From the NCBI RefSeq assembly GCF_029968095.1, contig NZ_JASCIR010000004.1:248001-312000 (forward strand): a DNA stretch of 64,000 nt, read 5' to 3'. Below the pieces are notes generated by a model that saw only the letters and a program-made list of their open reading frames with translations, did no database searches and was not told where the DNA came from. Positions 42,660 to 51,131 of the stretch are shown piece by piece. Position 1 is the first letter of the stretch. Every line of letters starts with the position of its first letter. Source of the DNA: Streptomyces solicavernae (GTDB taxonomy: Bacteria > Actinomycetota > Actinomycetes > Streptomycetales > Streptomycetaceae). The translations under genes and the position numbers were made by a program.

Positions 42660-43700
42660 ATGTCTCGCAGCATCAATCTCGCAGTCATCCCCGGCGACGG
42701 CATCGGCCCCGAGGTCGTGGCCCAGGGGCTCAAGGTTCTCCGTGCCGTGCTCCCGCAGGATGTGAAGCTGGAGACGAAGGAGTTCGACTTCGGCGCCAAG
42801 CGGTACCACGCCACCGGTGAGACCCTCACCGACGCCGACGTGGACGCCCTGAAGCAGCACGAGGCGATCCTCCTCGGCGCCATCGGCGACCCGAGCGTCC
42901 CGTCCGGCGTCCTGGAGCGCGGCTTCCTGCTGAAGCTCCGCTTCCTCTTCGACCACCACGTCAACCTGCGCCCGAGCAGGCTGCTGCCCGGCGTCGCCAC
43001 GCCGCTCGCGGGCCAGCCCGAGATCGACTTCGTCGTCGTACGCGAAGGCACCGAGGGCCCGTACACCGGCAACGGCGGCACCATCCGCAAGGGCACCCCG
43101 CACGAGGTCGCCACCGAGGTCTCCGTGAACACGGCCTTCGGTGTCGAGCGCGTCGTCCGGGACGCCTTCGCCCGCGCGCAGGCCCGCCCGCGCAAGAAGC
43201 TGACCCTGGTCCACAAGAACAACGTCCTCGCGTACGCCGGACACCTGTGGACGGACGTCTTCAACCGCGTGGCCGAGGAGTTCCCCGAGGTCACCACCGA
43301 CTACATCCACGTCGACGCCGCGACGATCTACCTCGTCACCGACCCGGCCCGCTTCGACGTGATCGTCACTGACAACCTCTTCGGCGACATCATCACCGAC
43401 CTCGCCGCGGCCGTCTCCGGCGGCATCGGCGTCGCGGCCTCCGGGAACATCAACCCGAGCCGCGAGTTCCCGTCCATGTTCGAGCCCGTGCACGGCTCGG
43501 CCCCGGACATCGCCGGTCAGGGCAAGGCCGACCCCACGGCCACGGTCCTCTCCGTCGCCCTGCTGCTCCGCCACCTCGGGTACGACGCCGAGGCCGCGCG
43601 CATCGAGGACGCCGTCTCCGCCGACCTGGGCGAGCGCGGCGAGACCCCGCGTACGACGGACGAGATCGGCGACGCGCTCGCCGGGCGAGTAGCCGGCTGA
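42660..43700 (+). CDS. leuB: 3-isopropylmalate dehydrogenase
   Basis: 346 residues. '[15 protein letters not shown]', '[15 protein letters not shown]', '[13 protein letters not shown]', '[13 protein letters not shown]' and '[15 protein letters not shown]' are family hallmarks. It oxidises and decarboxylates 3-isopropylmalate in leucine synthesis. No ribosome site is visible; a TACCCT box 11 bases upstream suggests a nearly leaderless message. It stands alone and is followed by a terminator. Confidence 0.95.
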   Translation: MSRSINLAVIPGDGIGPEVVAQGLKVLRAVLPQDVKLETKEFDFGAKRYHATGETLTDADVDALKQHEAILLGAIGDPSVPSGVLERGFLLKLRFLFDHHVNLRPSRLLPGVATPLAGQPEIDFVVVREGTEGPYTGNGGTIRKGTPHEVATEVSVNTAFGVERVVRDAFARAQARPRKKLTLVHKNNVLAYAGHLWTDVFNRVAEEFPEVTTDYIHVDAATIYLVTDPARFDVIVTDNLFGDIITDLAAAVSGGIGVAASGNINPSREFPSMFEPVHGSAPDIAGQGKADPTATVLSVALLLRHLGYDAEAARIEDAVSADLGERGETPRTTDEIGDALAGRVAG

Positions 43701-43727
43701 CCCGGCAGCTCCACCTCAGGGGTAACC

Positions 43728-43760
43728 AAGCCGCCGGGTCGCACACGCACCCGGCGGCTT
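43728..43760 (+). terminator. Terminator after leuB
   Basis: AAGCCGCCGGGT (43728-43739) pairs with ACCCGGCGGCTT (43749-43760) with a 9-base loop. Confidence 0.88.
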
Positions 43761-43807
43761 CTCGTATGCGCCGCCGGGTGCCACCATCGACATCTGGACC
43801 GCAACCA

Positions 43808-43860
43808 CACCGTTTTCAGCCCTGCACCGTTTTCAGTCACAGCCCCGGCCGGGCGATAAT
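43808..43860 (+). promoter_or_regulatory. ilvE promoter with 12-bp direct repeats
   Basis: CACCGTTTTCAG occurs twice exactly (43808-43819 and 43825-43836), 17 bases apart start to start. A good -10 element GATAAT (43855-43860) follows; the second repeat covers the -35 position. The untranslated leader to ilvE would be about 100 bases and contains a short frame (43887-43922) with a hairpin, of doubtful meaning. Confidence 0.55.
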
Positions 43861-43965
43861 CGGACGTGGGGCCGCGAATTTCGGGTATGCGAGTACGAGA
43901 CAGTCGCCTCGGGGCGACGTGAGCGCGGTCCGACACACACAAAAAACGGTGAAGGACAAGCACTC

Positions 43966-45054
43966 ATGACGACGCCCACGATCGAGCTCAAGCCCTCCTC
44001 AAGCCCGCTCTCCGACCAGGAGCGCGACGCGATCCTGGCCGGCCCCGGGTTCGGCCGCCACTTCACCGACCACATGGTCACCGTCAAGTGGACGGAAGGG
44101 CGCGGCTGGCACGACGGCCAGCTGGTGCCGTACGGACCGCTCTCCCTCGACCCGGCGACCAACGTCCTGCACTACGCCCAGGAGATCTTCGAGGGCCTGA
44201 AGGCCTACCGCCGCCCCGACGGCTCCGTCGCCACCTTCCGGCCCGACGCCAACGCCCGCCGCTTCCAGGCCTCGGCCCGCCGCCTGGCCATGCCGGAGCT
44301 GCCGGTCGAGACCTTCGTCGAGGCCTGTGACGTGCTGGTCCAGCACGACAAGGCGTGGGTGCCGGCGCACGGCGGCGAGGAGTCGCTGTACCTGCGGCCG
44401 TTCATGATCGCCACGGAGGTCGGGCTCGGCGTGAAGCCCGCGAGCGAGTACCTGTTCGTGGTCATCGCGTCCCCCGCGGGCGCGTACTTCCCCGGCGGGG
44501 TCAAGCCCGTCTCCATCTGGGCCTCGCAGGACCGCGTGCGTGCCGTGCCCGGCGGCATGGGCGACGCCAAGACCGGCGGCAACTACGCCGCTTCGCTCCT
44601 CGCCCAGGCCGAGGCCGCCGCGCAGGGCTGCGACCAGGTCTGCTACCTGGACGCCGTGGAGCACAAGTGGGTCGAGGAACTCGGCGGCATGAACCTGTAC
44701 TTCGTGTACGGGGACCGCATCGTCACCCCGGCCCTCACCGGCTCGATCCTGGAGGGCATCACGCGCGACTCGCTCCTTGAGGTCGCCCGTGACCTCGGGT
44801 ACGAGTCCGTGGAGGAGCGCGTCTCCATCGACCAGTGGCGCGAGGACACCGCGAACGGCACGCTCACCGAGGTCTTCGCCTGCGGTACGGCCGCGGTGAT
44901 CACCCCGGTCGGCACCGTCAAGACGGACGGCGCCGAGTGGACCCAGGGCAACGGCGAGCCGGGCCCCGCCACGATGCGGCTGCGGGACGCGCTGCTCGAC
45001 ATCCAGCGGGGCAAGGCCGAGGACAAGCACGGCTGGATGCACGTGCTGGGCTGA
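43966..45054 (+). CDS. ilvE: Branched-chain amino acid aminotransferase
   Basis: 362 residues. The PLP lysine is Lys202 in 'DAKTGGNYAAS'; 'VEELGGMNLYFVYGD' and 'SILEGITRDSLLEVARD' are class IV aminotransferase motifs. It makes Val, Leu and Ile from their 2-oxoacids with glutamate. Length fits the BCAT type of actinobacteria. Confidence 0.96.
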   Translation: MTTPTIELKPSSSPLSDQERDAILAGPGFGRHFTDHMVTVKWTEGRGWHDGQLVPYGPLSLDPATNVLHYAQEIFEGLKAYRRPDGSVATFRPDANARRFQASARRLAMPELPVETFVEACDVLVQHDKAWVPAHGGEESLYLRPFMIATEVGLGVKPASEYLFVVIASPAGAYFPGGVKPVSIWASQDRVRAVPGGMGDAKTGGNYAASLLAQAEAAAQGCDQVCYLDAVEHKWVEELGGMNLYFVYGDRIVTPALTGSILEGITRDSLLEVARDLGYESVEERVSIDQWREDTANGTLTEVFACGTAAVITPVGTVKTDGAEWTQGNGEPGPATMRLRDALLDIQRGKAEDKHGWMHVLG

Positions 45055-45105
45055 GGTGGTCTTGCCGGGGCTTGCCGGTGGGCGTCGACCAGCTGATCGT
45101 CGATC

Positions 45106-45233
45106 GCCTCCGGCCTCGTCCTCAATCGCCGGACGGGCTGGATCATCGGCCTCCGGCCTCCTCCTCAATCGCCGGACGGGCTGGATCATCGGCCTCCGGC
45201 CTCGTCCTCAATCGCCGGACGGGCTGGATTCGG
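45106..45233. repeat. Three 43-bp tandem repeats
   Basis: Units start at 45106, 45149 and 45192 and carry the core CAATCGCCGGACGGGCTGGA, a common Streptomyces intergenic sequence. A fourth core copy (45266-45280) lies inside the 3' end of the permease gene. No gene is seen in 45055-45256. Confidence 0.93.
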
Positions 45234-45256
45234 CGGTCGCGACCCCAAGCCCGCGT

Positions 45257-46699
45257 TCAAGTGCGATCGCCGGACGGGCTCACCAGTACGAGCTCGTCCG
45301 GCGATGGTGCGTTCGCGGTGCGGCGCGGCGGCAGCAGCGCGTACACCGCACCCCCCACCACCCCCGACAGTACGAAGCTGCAGTCCACGCCCCCGGTCAG
45401 CGCAAGCAGCGGGCCCTCGTACAGCGGTGTCGAGACCGCGGCCAGGCCGGTCAGCGCGCCCGCTGTCCACGCCACCGTGGCGCGGGGTTCCCAGCCGGAG
45501 CGGTACCAGTAGATCCCGCCGCGGGAGCGGTTGTTGAAGACCTGGAGGGCCTCCGCGTCGTACGCGCCGCGCAGCCGCCGGTGGCCGATCAGGGTGATCA
45601 CCGCCCAGGGCGTGCCGATCGCCGTCAGGAGCAGCACGAACGACGTCATCGCCGACTGCGCGTCCCACGCGAAGTGCCCGAGGAACACGAACGCGGTGGC
45701 GACGACGGCGACGATCACCGTGGCCTGCGTACGGCTGGCGCGCGGGACGATCGCGTCCAGGTCGAGGCCCATCGAGTACAGCATCAGACCCGCGTTGCCG
45801 ACCGAGCCCGCGGTGGCGGCGAGCAGCAGCGGGAGCAGGTACCAGCCGGGCGCCGCATCGACCAGCGGGCCCGCGTAGTCCAGGCCGGCGCGCGCGGCGA
45901 GCGCCGTGAACGTACCGAAGAGCTGCGGGAGCAGCAGGCCCACCGTCAGGCCCACACCCGTCGCGCGCAGGACGGTCCGCGAGGAGTGCCGGGTGGGGGA
46001 GATGTAGCGGGAGTAGTCCCCGAGCAGGGTGATGAACGCGACCGGACCGCTGAGGCCCGCCGCGACTGCGGCGAACAGCCAGGTCGGCCAGAACGAGCCG
46101 AGCAGGTACGGGGTGTCGGGCGGGGCGGCGGTGGTGAAGTCGCCCGCGTACGCGATCACGCCGAGGGCGAGCAGGACCGTCATGCCGACGGCGAGCGCCT
46201 TGCTGAGGCGGAGCAGCAGCTGGTAGCCGAAGACCGCGCCGACGACGGTGGCGCCCGCGAGCAGCGCGTAGACGAGCCCGTGCACCAGGCCGCCGTCCGG
46301 CAGGCCCGTCAGCCGCGCCAGCGTGCCGATCATGACGTCGCCGCCGATCCACAGCGTCAGCGCGGTGTAGCCGAGGGAAAGCAGCAGGCCCACGACGGAG
46401 CCGATGAGGCGGCCCCGGACGCCGAAGGCGGCGCCGCTGGACGTGGAGAGGTTGGTCGCGGTGCGCAGCGAGATCAGCGCGAGCGGCGCGGTGACCAGGA
46501 CGCCGACGGCGGTGCCCGCGAGGATCGCCGTGACCGACGGCCACAGGCCGAGCCCGAAGGACGGCGGCAGCCAGCCGAAGACGATCACGCCCAGGCAGAG
46601 GTTGGAGCCGAGCAGGATCGAGATCAGATCGCGCGGGCCGCTGGTGCGCTCCGCTTCCGGGATGGTGTCTACTCCGCGCTGTTCTATCGGCATCGGCAT
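45257..46699 (-). CDS. NCS1-family permease (cytosine/purine/allantoin/thiamine precursor type)
   Basis: 480 residues from the ATG at 46699 with AGGGGA upstream. About twelve transmembrane segments; 'LISILLGSNLCLGVIVFGWL' and 'GLSGPVAFITLLGDYSRYI' match NCS1 symporters of the CodB/PucI type. It imports a nucleobase, hydantoin, allantoin or pyrimidine with a cation. Divergence from the urease-like genes suggests a nitrogen compound. The last residues (SPSGDRT) derive from the intergenic repeat core. Confidence 0.85.
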   Translation of the reverse strand: MPMPIEQRGVDTIPEAERTSGPRDLISILLGSNLCLGVIVFGWLPPSFGLGLWPSVTAILAGTAVGVLVTAPLALISLRTATNLSTSSGAAFGVRGRLIGSVVGLLLSLGYTALTLWIGGDVMIGTLARLTGLPDGGLVHGLVYALLAGATVVGAVFGYQLLLRLSKALAVGMTVLLALGVIAYAGDFTTAAPPDTPYLLGSFWPTWLFAAVAAGLSGPVAFITLLGDYSRYISPTRHSSRTVLRATGVGLTVGLLLPQLFGTFTALAARAGLDYAGPLVDAAPGWYLLPLLLAATAGSVGNAGLMLYSMGLDLDAIVPRASRTQATVIVAVVATAFVFLGHFAWDAQSAMTSFVLLLTAIGTPWAVITLIGHRRLRGAYDAEALQVFNNRSRGGIYWYRSGWEPRATVAWTAGALTGLAAVSTPLYEGPLLALTGGVDCSFVLSGVVGGAVYALLPPRRTANAPSPDELVLVSPSGDRT

Positions 46700-46732
46700 C
46701 GGCGTCCCCTGTCGGTGGCGTAAGTTTGAGTG

Positions 46733-46821
46733 GCGCTCTAAACCATCTAGGCTGCTTACCGTGAAGTACGTCAAGACTGCGAGCCAATCCTTTGCCGATC
46801 CCGGATCAGGGTTTAGAGTGC
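46733..46821. promoter_or_regulatory. Inverted 12-bp elements between permease and ureAB
   Basis: GCGCTCTAAACC (46733-46744) and GGTTTAGAGTGC (46810-46821) match as inverted copies at 11 of 12 positions. One lies 34 bases before the permease start, the other 28 before ureAB. A common regulator of both directions is inferred. Confidence 0.6.
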
Positions 46822-46848
46822 TGTACTAACTGGAAGTGAGGGAGTGCC

Positions 46849-47544
46849 GTGCGACTCACGCCGACCGAACGGGACCGGCTGCTGCTGTTCAACGCCGCCG
46901 AGCTGGCCCGCGCCCGCCGCGCCCGCGGTCTCAGACTGAACGTCCCCGAGGCGACCGCCCTGATCGCCGACACCGTCTGCGAGGCCGCCCGGGACGGACT
47001 GCGCCTCGCCGAGGCCATAGAGCGGGCCCGCGCCGTGCTCGGCCCGGACGACGTGCTGCCCGGCGTCGCCGACGTGGTGACCGAGGTGCATGTGGAGGCC
47101 GTCTTCGACGACGGCTCCCGCCTCGCCGTCGTCTCCGACCCGCTGCAGGGCGGCTCCCTCGGCGACGCCGCCCCGGGCGCGGTCCTGCCCGGACCGCCGC
47201 ACACGGAGCCGGAACCGGCCGTACGTCTCCGCGTACGCAACACCGCGCCCGTGCCGGTCAGTGTGACGTCGCACTTCCACTTCTTCGAGGCGAATCCGCG
47301 GCTGGATTTCGACCGGTCGGCGGCGTACGGGATGCGGCTGGCGATTCCCGCCGGGGCGTCGTTCCGCTTCGATCCGGGTGGTGAGGCGGAGGTGGGGCTG
47401 ATGCCGATCGGGGGTGCGCGGGTCGCGATCGGGTTCGCCGGGCTCGTGGACGGGGAGCTGGACGCGCCCGGCGCGAAGGAAGAAGCGCTGCGCCGCGCCG
47501 CGGCCTGCGGCTATCTGGGGGTCACGAAGGGAGACGGGGCATGA
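46849..47544 (+). CDS. ureAB: Fused urease gamma-beta subunit
   Basis: 231 residues from a GTG. The gamma part (about 1-100) reads '[20 protein letters not shown]'. A linker and beta part (about 120-231) follow, with '[18 protein letters not shown]' and '[17 protein letters not shown]'. The fusion is known in Streptomyces. It forms the scaffold around UreC. Its end overlaps ureC by four bases (ATGA). No ureD, ureE, ureF or ureG is in the window. Confidence 0.92.
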   Translation: MRLTPTERDRLLLFNAAELARARRARGLRLNVPEATALIADTVCEAARDGLRLAEAIERARAVLGPDDVLPGVADVVTEVHVEAVFDDGSRLAVVSDPLQGGSLGDAAPGAVLPGPPHTEPEPAVRLRVRNTAPVPVSVTSHFHFFEANPRLDFDRSAAYGMRLAIPAGASFRFDPGGEAEVGLMPIGGARVAIGFAGLVDGELDAPGAKEEALRRAAACGYLGVTKGDGA

Positions 47545-49274
47545 GCAGGCCCACCAAGCACAGCCCGCACGGCATGCCGAGCGGTCCGCACATCGACCCG
47601 CGCGAGTACGCCGCCGTGCACGGCCCGCGCGCCGGCGACCGGGTCGTCCTCGGTGACTCCGGGCTCGTCGTCCGGGTCGAGTCGGACTCGCAGGCGCACG
47701 GCGACGAGTTCCTGGCCGGGTTCGGCAAGACGGCCCGTGACGGGCTCCACCTGAAGGCCGCCGCCGTACGCGAGACCTGCGATGTGGTGATCAGCAACGT
47801 CCTCGTGATCGATGCGGTGCAGGGCATCCGGAAGGTGTCCATCGGTATCCGGGAAGGGCGGATCGCCGCGATCGGGCGGGCCGGTAACCCGGACACGCTC
47901 GACGGTGTGGACGTCGTCGTCGGCACCGGCACCACGATCGTTTCCGGTGAGGGGATGATCGCCACCGCCGGTGCCGTGGACACGCATGTGCACCTGTTGT
48001 CGCCGCGCGTGATGGAGGCGTCCCTCGCGTCGGGTGTCACCACGATCATCGGCCAGGAGTTCGGCCCGGTCTGGGGTGTGGGCGTCAACTCGCCCTGGGC
48101 GCTGCGGAACGCCTTCGGTGCTTTCGACGCGTGGCCGGTCAACATCGGCTTTCTCGCGCGGGGTTCGTCCTCGGACGGTGTGCCGCTGGTGGAGGCGCTG
48201 GCCGAGGGTGGGGCGTCCGGGTTCAAGGTGCACGAGGACATGGGCGCGCACACGCGGGCGTTGGACACGGCACTGCGGGTGGCGGAGGACCATGACGTCC
48301 AAGTCGCGCTGCACAGTGACGGGTTGAACGAGTGCCTGTCGGTCGAGGACACCCTGAGCGTCCTGGACGGCCGGACCATCCACGCCTTCCACATCGAGGG
48401 CTGCGGCGGCGGTCACGTACCGAATGTGCTGAAGATGGCGGGAGTGCCGAACGTCATCGGCTCGTCCACCAATCCGACGCTGCCCTTCGGGCGGGACGCG
48501 GTCGCCGAGCACTACGGGATGATCGTCTCCGTCCACGACCTGAAGACGGACCTGCCCGGTGACGCCGCGATGGCGCGGGACCGTATCCGGGCCGGGACGA
48601 TGGGCGCCGAGGACGTGCTGCACGACCTGGGTGCGATCGGGATCACCTCGTCGGACGCGCAGGGCATGGGCCGGGCCGGGGAGACGGTCCGTCGTACGTT
48701 CGCGATGGCCGGGAAGATGAAGGCCGAGCTGGGCCCGATGGAGGGCGACGGGGTCCACGACGACAACGCGCGCGTCCTGCGCTACATGGCGAAGCTGACC
48801 CTCAATCCGGCGATCGCGCACGGGCTCGCGCACGAGGTCGGGTCCATCGAGGTCGGCAAGATGGCCGACCTCGTGCTGTGGTCGCCTCAGTTCTTCGGGG
48901 CCAAGCCGCAGCTGGTCCTCAAGTCGGGCTTCCCGGCCTATGGCGTCACCGGTGACCCCAACGCCGCCACCGACACCTGCGAACCCCTCGTCCTGGGGCC
49001 GCAGTTCGGGGCACATGGGGGGGCGCCGGCGGAGATCTCCGTGGCGTTCGTCGCGCAGGCCGCGATCGACCGCGGGCACGATCTGATGCCGACCCGGCGC
49101 CGTCGCGTCGCGGTGCGCGGCACCCGCGGGATCGGTCCCGCCGACCTGAAGCTCAACTCCCGTATCGGCGCCGTGAACGTGGACGCCCGCAGCGGACTCG
49201 TCACCCTCGACGGCGACGCGCTGCGCTCCGAGCCCATCGAGTCGATGTCGCTCAACCGCCTGTACTTCCTGTGA
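47541..49274 (+). CDS. ureC: Urease-like alpha subunit
   Basis: 577 residues. Nickel-site residues are present: His pair in 'DTHVH', carbamylated Lys and His in 'GFKVHEDMG', His in 'HSDGLNE', His in '[10 protein letters not shown]', Asp in 'SSDAQGMGR'. The active-site flap differs: typical 'VCHHL' aligns without gaps to 'SVHDL', so the flap Cys is Val, one His is kept and the next is Asp. 'KIHEDWG' is here 'KVHEDMG'. With no accessory genes nearby it may depend on those of another locus, or act on a related amide. It lies between ureAB and agmatine deiminase. Confidence 0.88.
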   Translation: MSRPTKHSPHGMPSGPHIDPREYAAVHGPRAGDRVVLGDSGLVVRVESDSQAHGDEFLAGFGKTARDGLHLKAAAVRETCDVVISNVLVIDAVQGIRKVSIGIREGRIAAIGRAGNPDTLDGVDVVVGTGTTIVSGEGMIATAGAVDTHVHLLSPRVMEASLASGVTTIIGQEFGPVWGVGVNSPWALRNAFGAFDAWPVNIGFLARGSSSDGVPLVEALAEGGASGFKVHEDMGAHTRALDTALRVAEDHDVQVALHSDGLNECLSVEDTLSVLDGRTIHAFHIEGCGGGHVPNVLKMAGVPNVIGSSTNPTLPFGRDAVAEHYGMIVSVHDLKTDLPGDAAMARDRIRAGTMGAEDVLHDLGAIGITSSDAQGMGRAGETVRRTFAMAGKMKAELGPMEGDGVHDDNARVLRYMAKLTLNPAIAHGLAHEVGSIEVGKMADLVLWSPQFFGAKPQLVLKSGFPAYGVTGDPNAATDTCEPLVLGPQFGAHGGAPAEISVAFVAQAAIDRGHDLMPTRRRRVAVRGTRGIGPADLKLNSRIGAVNVDARSGLVTLDGDALRSEPIESMSLNRLYFL

Positions 49275-49318
49275 CTCCGACACACCCTCAACTCTTAGTC
49301 GTACGCGAAGGATTCCCC

Positions 49319-50341
49319 ATGACGTTCCGCATGCCGCCCGAGTGGGCCCCGCACGAGCGCACCTGGATGGCCTGGCCAGGACCCAACACCACGTTCTCCT
49401 CCTCCGAGGAGCTGGCCGAGTCCCGCGCCGCCTGGGCCTCCGTCGCCCGCGCCGTACGCCGCTTCGAACCGGTCACCGTCGTCCACGGCCCCGGCCAGTC
49501 CGCCTCGGCGCGCGCCCTGCTCGGCCCCGACATCGAGCTGGTCGAGCGGGAGCTGGACGACGCCTGGATGCGCGACATCGGCCCGACCTTCGTCACCGAC
49601 GGCAGCCAACTCGCCGCCGTGGACTGGGTGTTCAACGGCTGGGGTGCACAGGACTGGGCCACCTGGGACCACGACGCGAAGATCGCCTCGCACGTGGCCG
49701 ACCTGGCCGGGGTGCCCGTGCACAGCTCGCCGCTGGTCAACGAGGGCGGCGGCATCCACGTCGACGGCGAGGGCACCGTGCTGCTCACCGAGACCGTGCA
49801 GCTCGGCCCGGAGCGCAACCCCGGCTGGACCAAGGAGCGGGTCGAGGCGGAGATCCACGCCAAGCTCGGCACCACCAAGGCGATCTGGCTGAAGCGCGGC
49901 CTCGCCGCCGACTACCCCCCGCACGGCTACGGCACCCTCGGCCACGTCGACATCGTCGCCGCCTTCGCCGGACCGGGCGTGGTCGTCGTGCACGCCCAGC
50001 CGGACCCGGACCACCCCGACCACAAGCCCTGCCAGGAGAACGTCGAGTTCCTGCGCACCCAGACCGACGCCAAGGGCCGCCGCCTCCAGGTCGTCGAAGT
50101 GCAGGCGCCCACCAAGACCCGCGAGGAGGACGGCGGCTGGGCCGACTACTCGTACATCAACCACTACCTCTGCAACGGCGGCGTCGTGCTCTGCTCCTTC
50201 GACGACCCGCGCGACGAGCTCGCCGCCGGGACGTTCCGGAGGCTCTTCCCGGACCGGACCGTCACCCTCGTCGATGCCCGTACGATCTTCGCGGGGGGCG
50301 GTGGCATCCACTGCATCACCCAGCAGCAGCCCAAGGTGTGA
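49319..50341 (+). CDS. aguA: Agmatine deiminase
   Basis: 340 residues, ATG after GAAGGA. 'RMPPEWAPHERTWMAWP', 'DDAWMRDIGPTFV', 'NEGGGIHVDGEGT', 'GTLGHVDIVAAF' and the catalytic Cys332 in 'GGGGIHCITQQQ' identify the agmatine deiminase subgroup of the PPAD family. It converts agmatine to N-carbamoylputrescine and ammonia. No N-carbamoylputrescine amidase gene is nearby. It starts 45 bases after ureC and is probably co-transcribed. Confidence 0.93.
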   Translation: MTFRMPPEWAPHERTWMAWPGPNTTFSSSEELAESRAAWASVARAVRRFEPVTVVHGPGQSASARALLGPDIELVERELDDAWMRDIGPTFVTDGSQLAAVDWVFNGWGAQDWATWDHDAKIASHVADLAGVPVHSSPLVNEGGGIHVDGEGTVLLTETVQLGPERNPGWTKERVEAEIHAKLGTTKAIWLKRGLAADYPPHGYGTLGHVDIVAAFAGPGVVVVHAQPDPDHPDHKPCQENVEFLRTQTDAKGRRLQVVEVQAPTKTREEDGGWADYSYINHYLCNGGVVLCSFDDPRDELAAGTFRRLFPDRTVTLVDARTIFAGGGGIHCITQQQPKV

Positions 50342-50370
50342 TCCACGATGTGACCCGAGGAGAGACCCGC

Positions 50371-50979
50371 ATGGCTCCGGGAGCCCGCGCGCGCAGAAAC
50401 GCACCGCCGCGCGACCAGGTGCTGTCCGCGGCCATGGCGATGATCGCGGACAGCGGGCTCGACCGGCTCACCATGGCGGCGCTCGGCCGCGAGGTCGGCA
50501 TGAGCAGCGGCCACCTTCTCTACTACTTCAAGACGAAGGACGAGCTGCTCCTGCAGACGCTGGAGTGGAGCGAGGGCCGCCTCGGCGAGCGGCGCCGCGC
50601 CCTCCTCGACTCCACGGAACCGGCCCGCGCCCGCCTGGACGCGTACGTCGACCTGTACGTCCCGGACGCGCCCCGCGATCCGCACTGGACGCTGTGGATG
50701 GAGGTCTGGAACCGCTCGCAGTACGCGGACGCCGAGGCCGAGTCGCGCGGGCGGCAGGCCGCCATCGAGAAGGCCTGGCACCGCGACCTGGTGGCGCTCC
50801 TCGCCGAGGGCATCTCGGGCGGCGAGCTGCGCTCGGTCGACCCGGAGCGGTTCGCGGCCCGGCTGCGCGCCCTCCTCGACGGCTTCTCGCTGCATGTGGC
50901 GGTCGGCCTGCCGGGCGCGGAGCGGGCCCAAGTCCTCGCGCACGTACGGGAGTTCCTGGACGACACGCTCGGCACGTGA
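50371..50979 (+). CDS. TetR-family regulator (BetI-like)
   Basis: 202 residues, ATG preceded by CGAGGAGAG. HTH 'TMAALGREVGMSSGHLLYYFKTKDELL' (about 31-57), and a C-terminal ligand domain with 'HWTLWMEVWNRSQY', of the BetI/TetR_C_6 kind. It follows aguA by 29 bases and may control this nitrogen module. The stop codon lies in the first unit of an 11-bp repeat. Confidence 0.88.
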   Translation: MAPGARARRNAPPRDQVLSAAMAMIADSGLDRLTMAALGREVGMSSGHLLYYFKTKDELLLQTLEWSEGRLGERRRALLDSTEPARARLDAYVDLYVPDAPRDPHWTLWMEVWNRSQYADAEAESRGRQAAIEKAWHRDLVALLAEGISGGELRSVDPERFAARLRALLDGFSLHVAVGLPGAERAQVLAHVREFLDDTLGT

Positions 50980-51047
50980 ACGGCACGTGAACGGCACGTG
51001 AACCGTACGTGAGGCGAGCGTGAGCGGAACGTGAGCGGAGCGTGAGA
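50971..51047 (+). repeat. Seven 11-bp tandem repeats over a stop codon
   Basis: GGCACGTGAAC occurs three times exactly (50971, 50982, 50993), followed by four diverged units to 51047, each keeping CGTGA. The TGA of the TetR gene is inside unit 1. The 11-bp period approximates one helical turn. Confidence 0.93.
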
Positions 51048-51075
51048 GGCGCAGCCCCGCTCGCCCCCCAAGAAC

Positions 51076-51114
51076 GAGAGCGGCGCACCCCGGGACGGGG
51101 GGTGCGCCGCTCTC
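51076..51114. terminator. Bidirectional terminator between TetR and protease genes
   Basis: A perfect 16-bp stem (51076-51091 with 51099-51114) with a 7-base loop lies between two convergent genes and can serve both. Confidence 0.88.
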
Positions 51115-51131
51115 TCCGCCCGGCGAGCCCG

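Noticed and set aside
43887..43922. 11-codon frame upstream of ilvE as an attenuator peptide
   Set aside because: Peptide MRVRDSRLGAT has no run of Ile/Leu/Val codons, no good ribosome site and no T-run terminator follows.
45056..46723. 555-codon plus-strand frame across the permease gene
   Set aside because: Antisense of a clear 12-helix permease; composition is Arg/Gln/Asp-rich.
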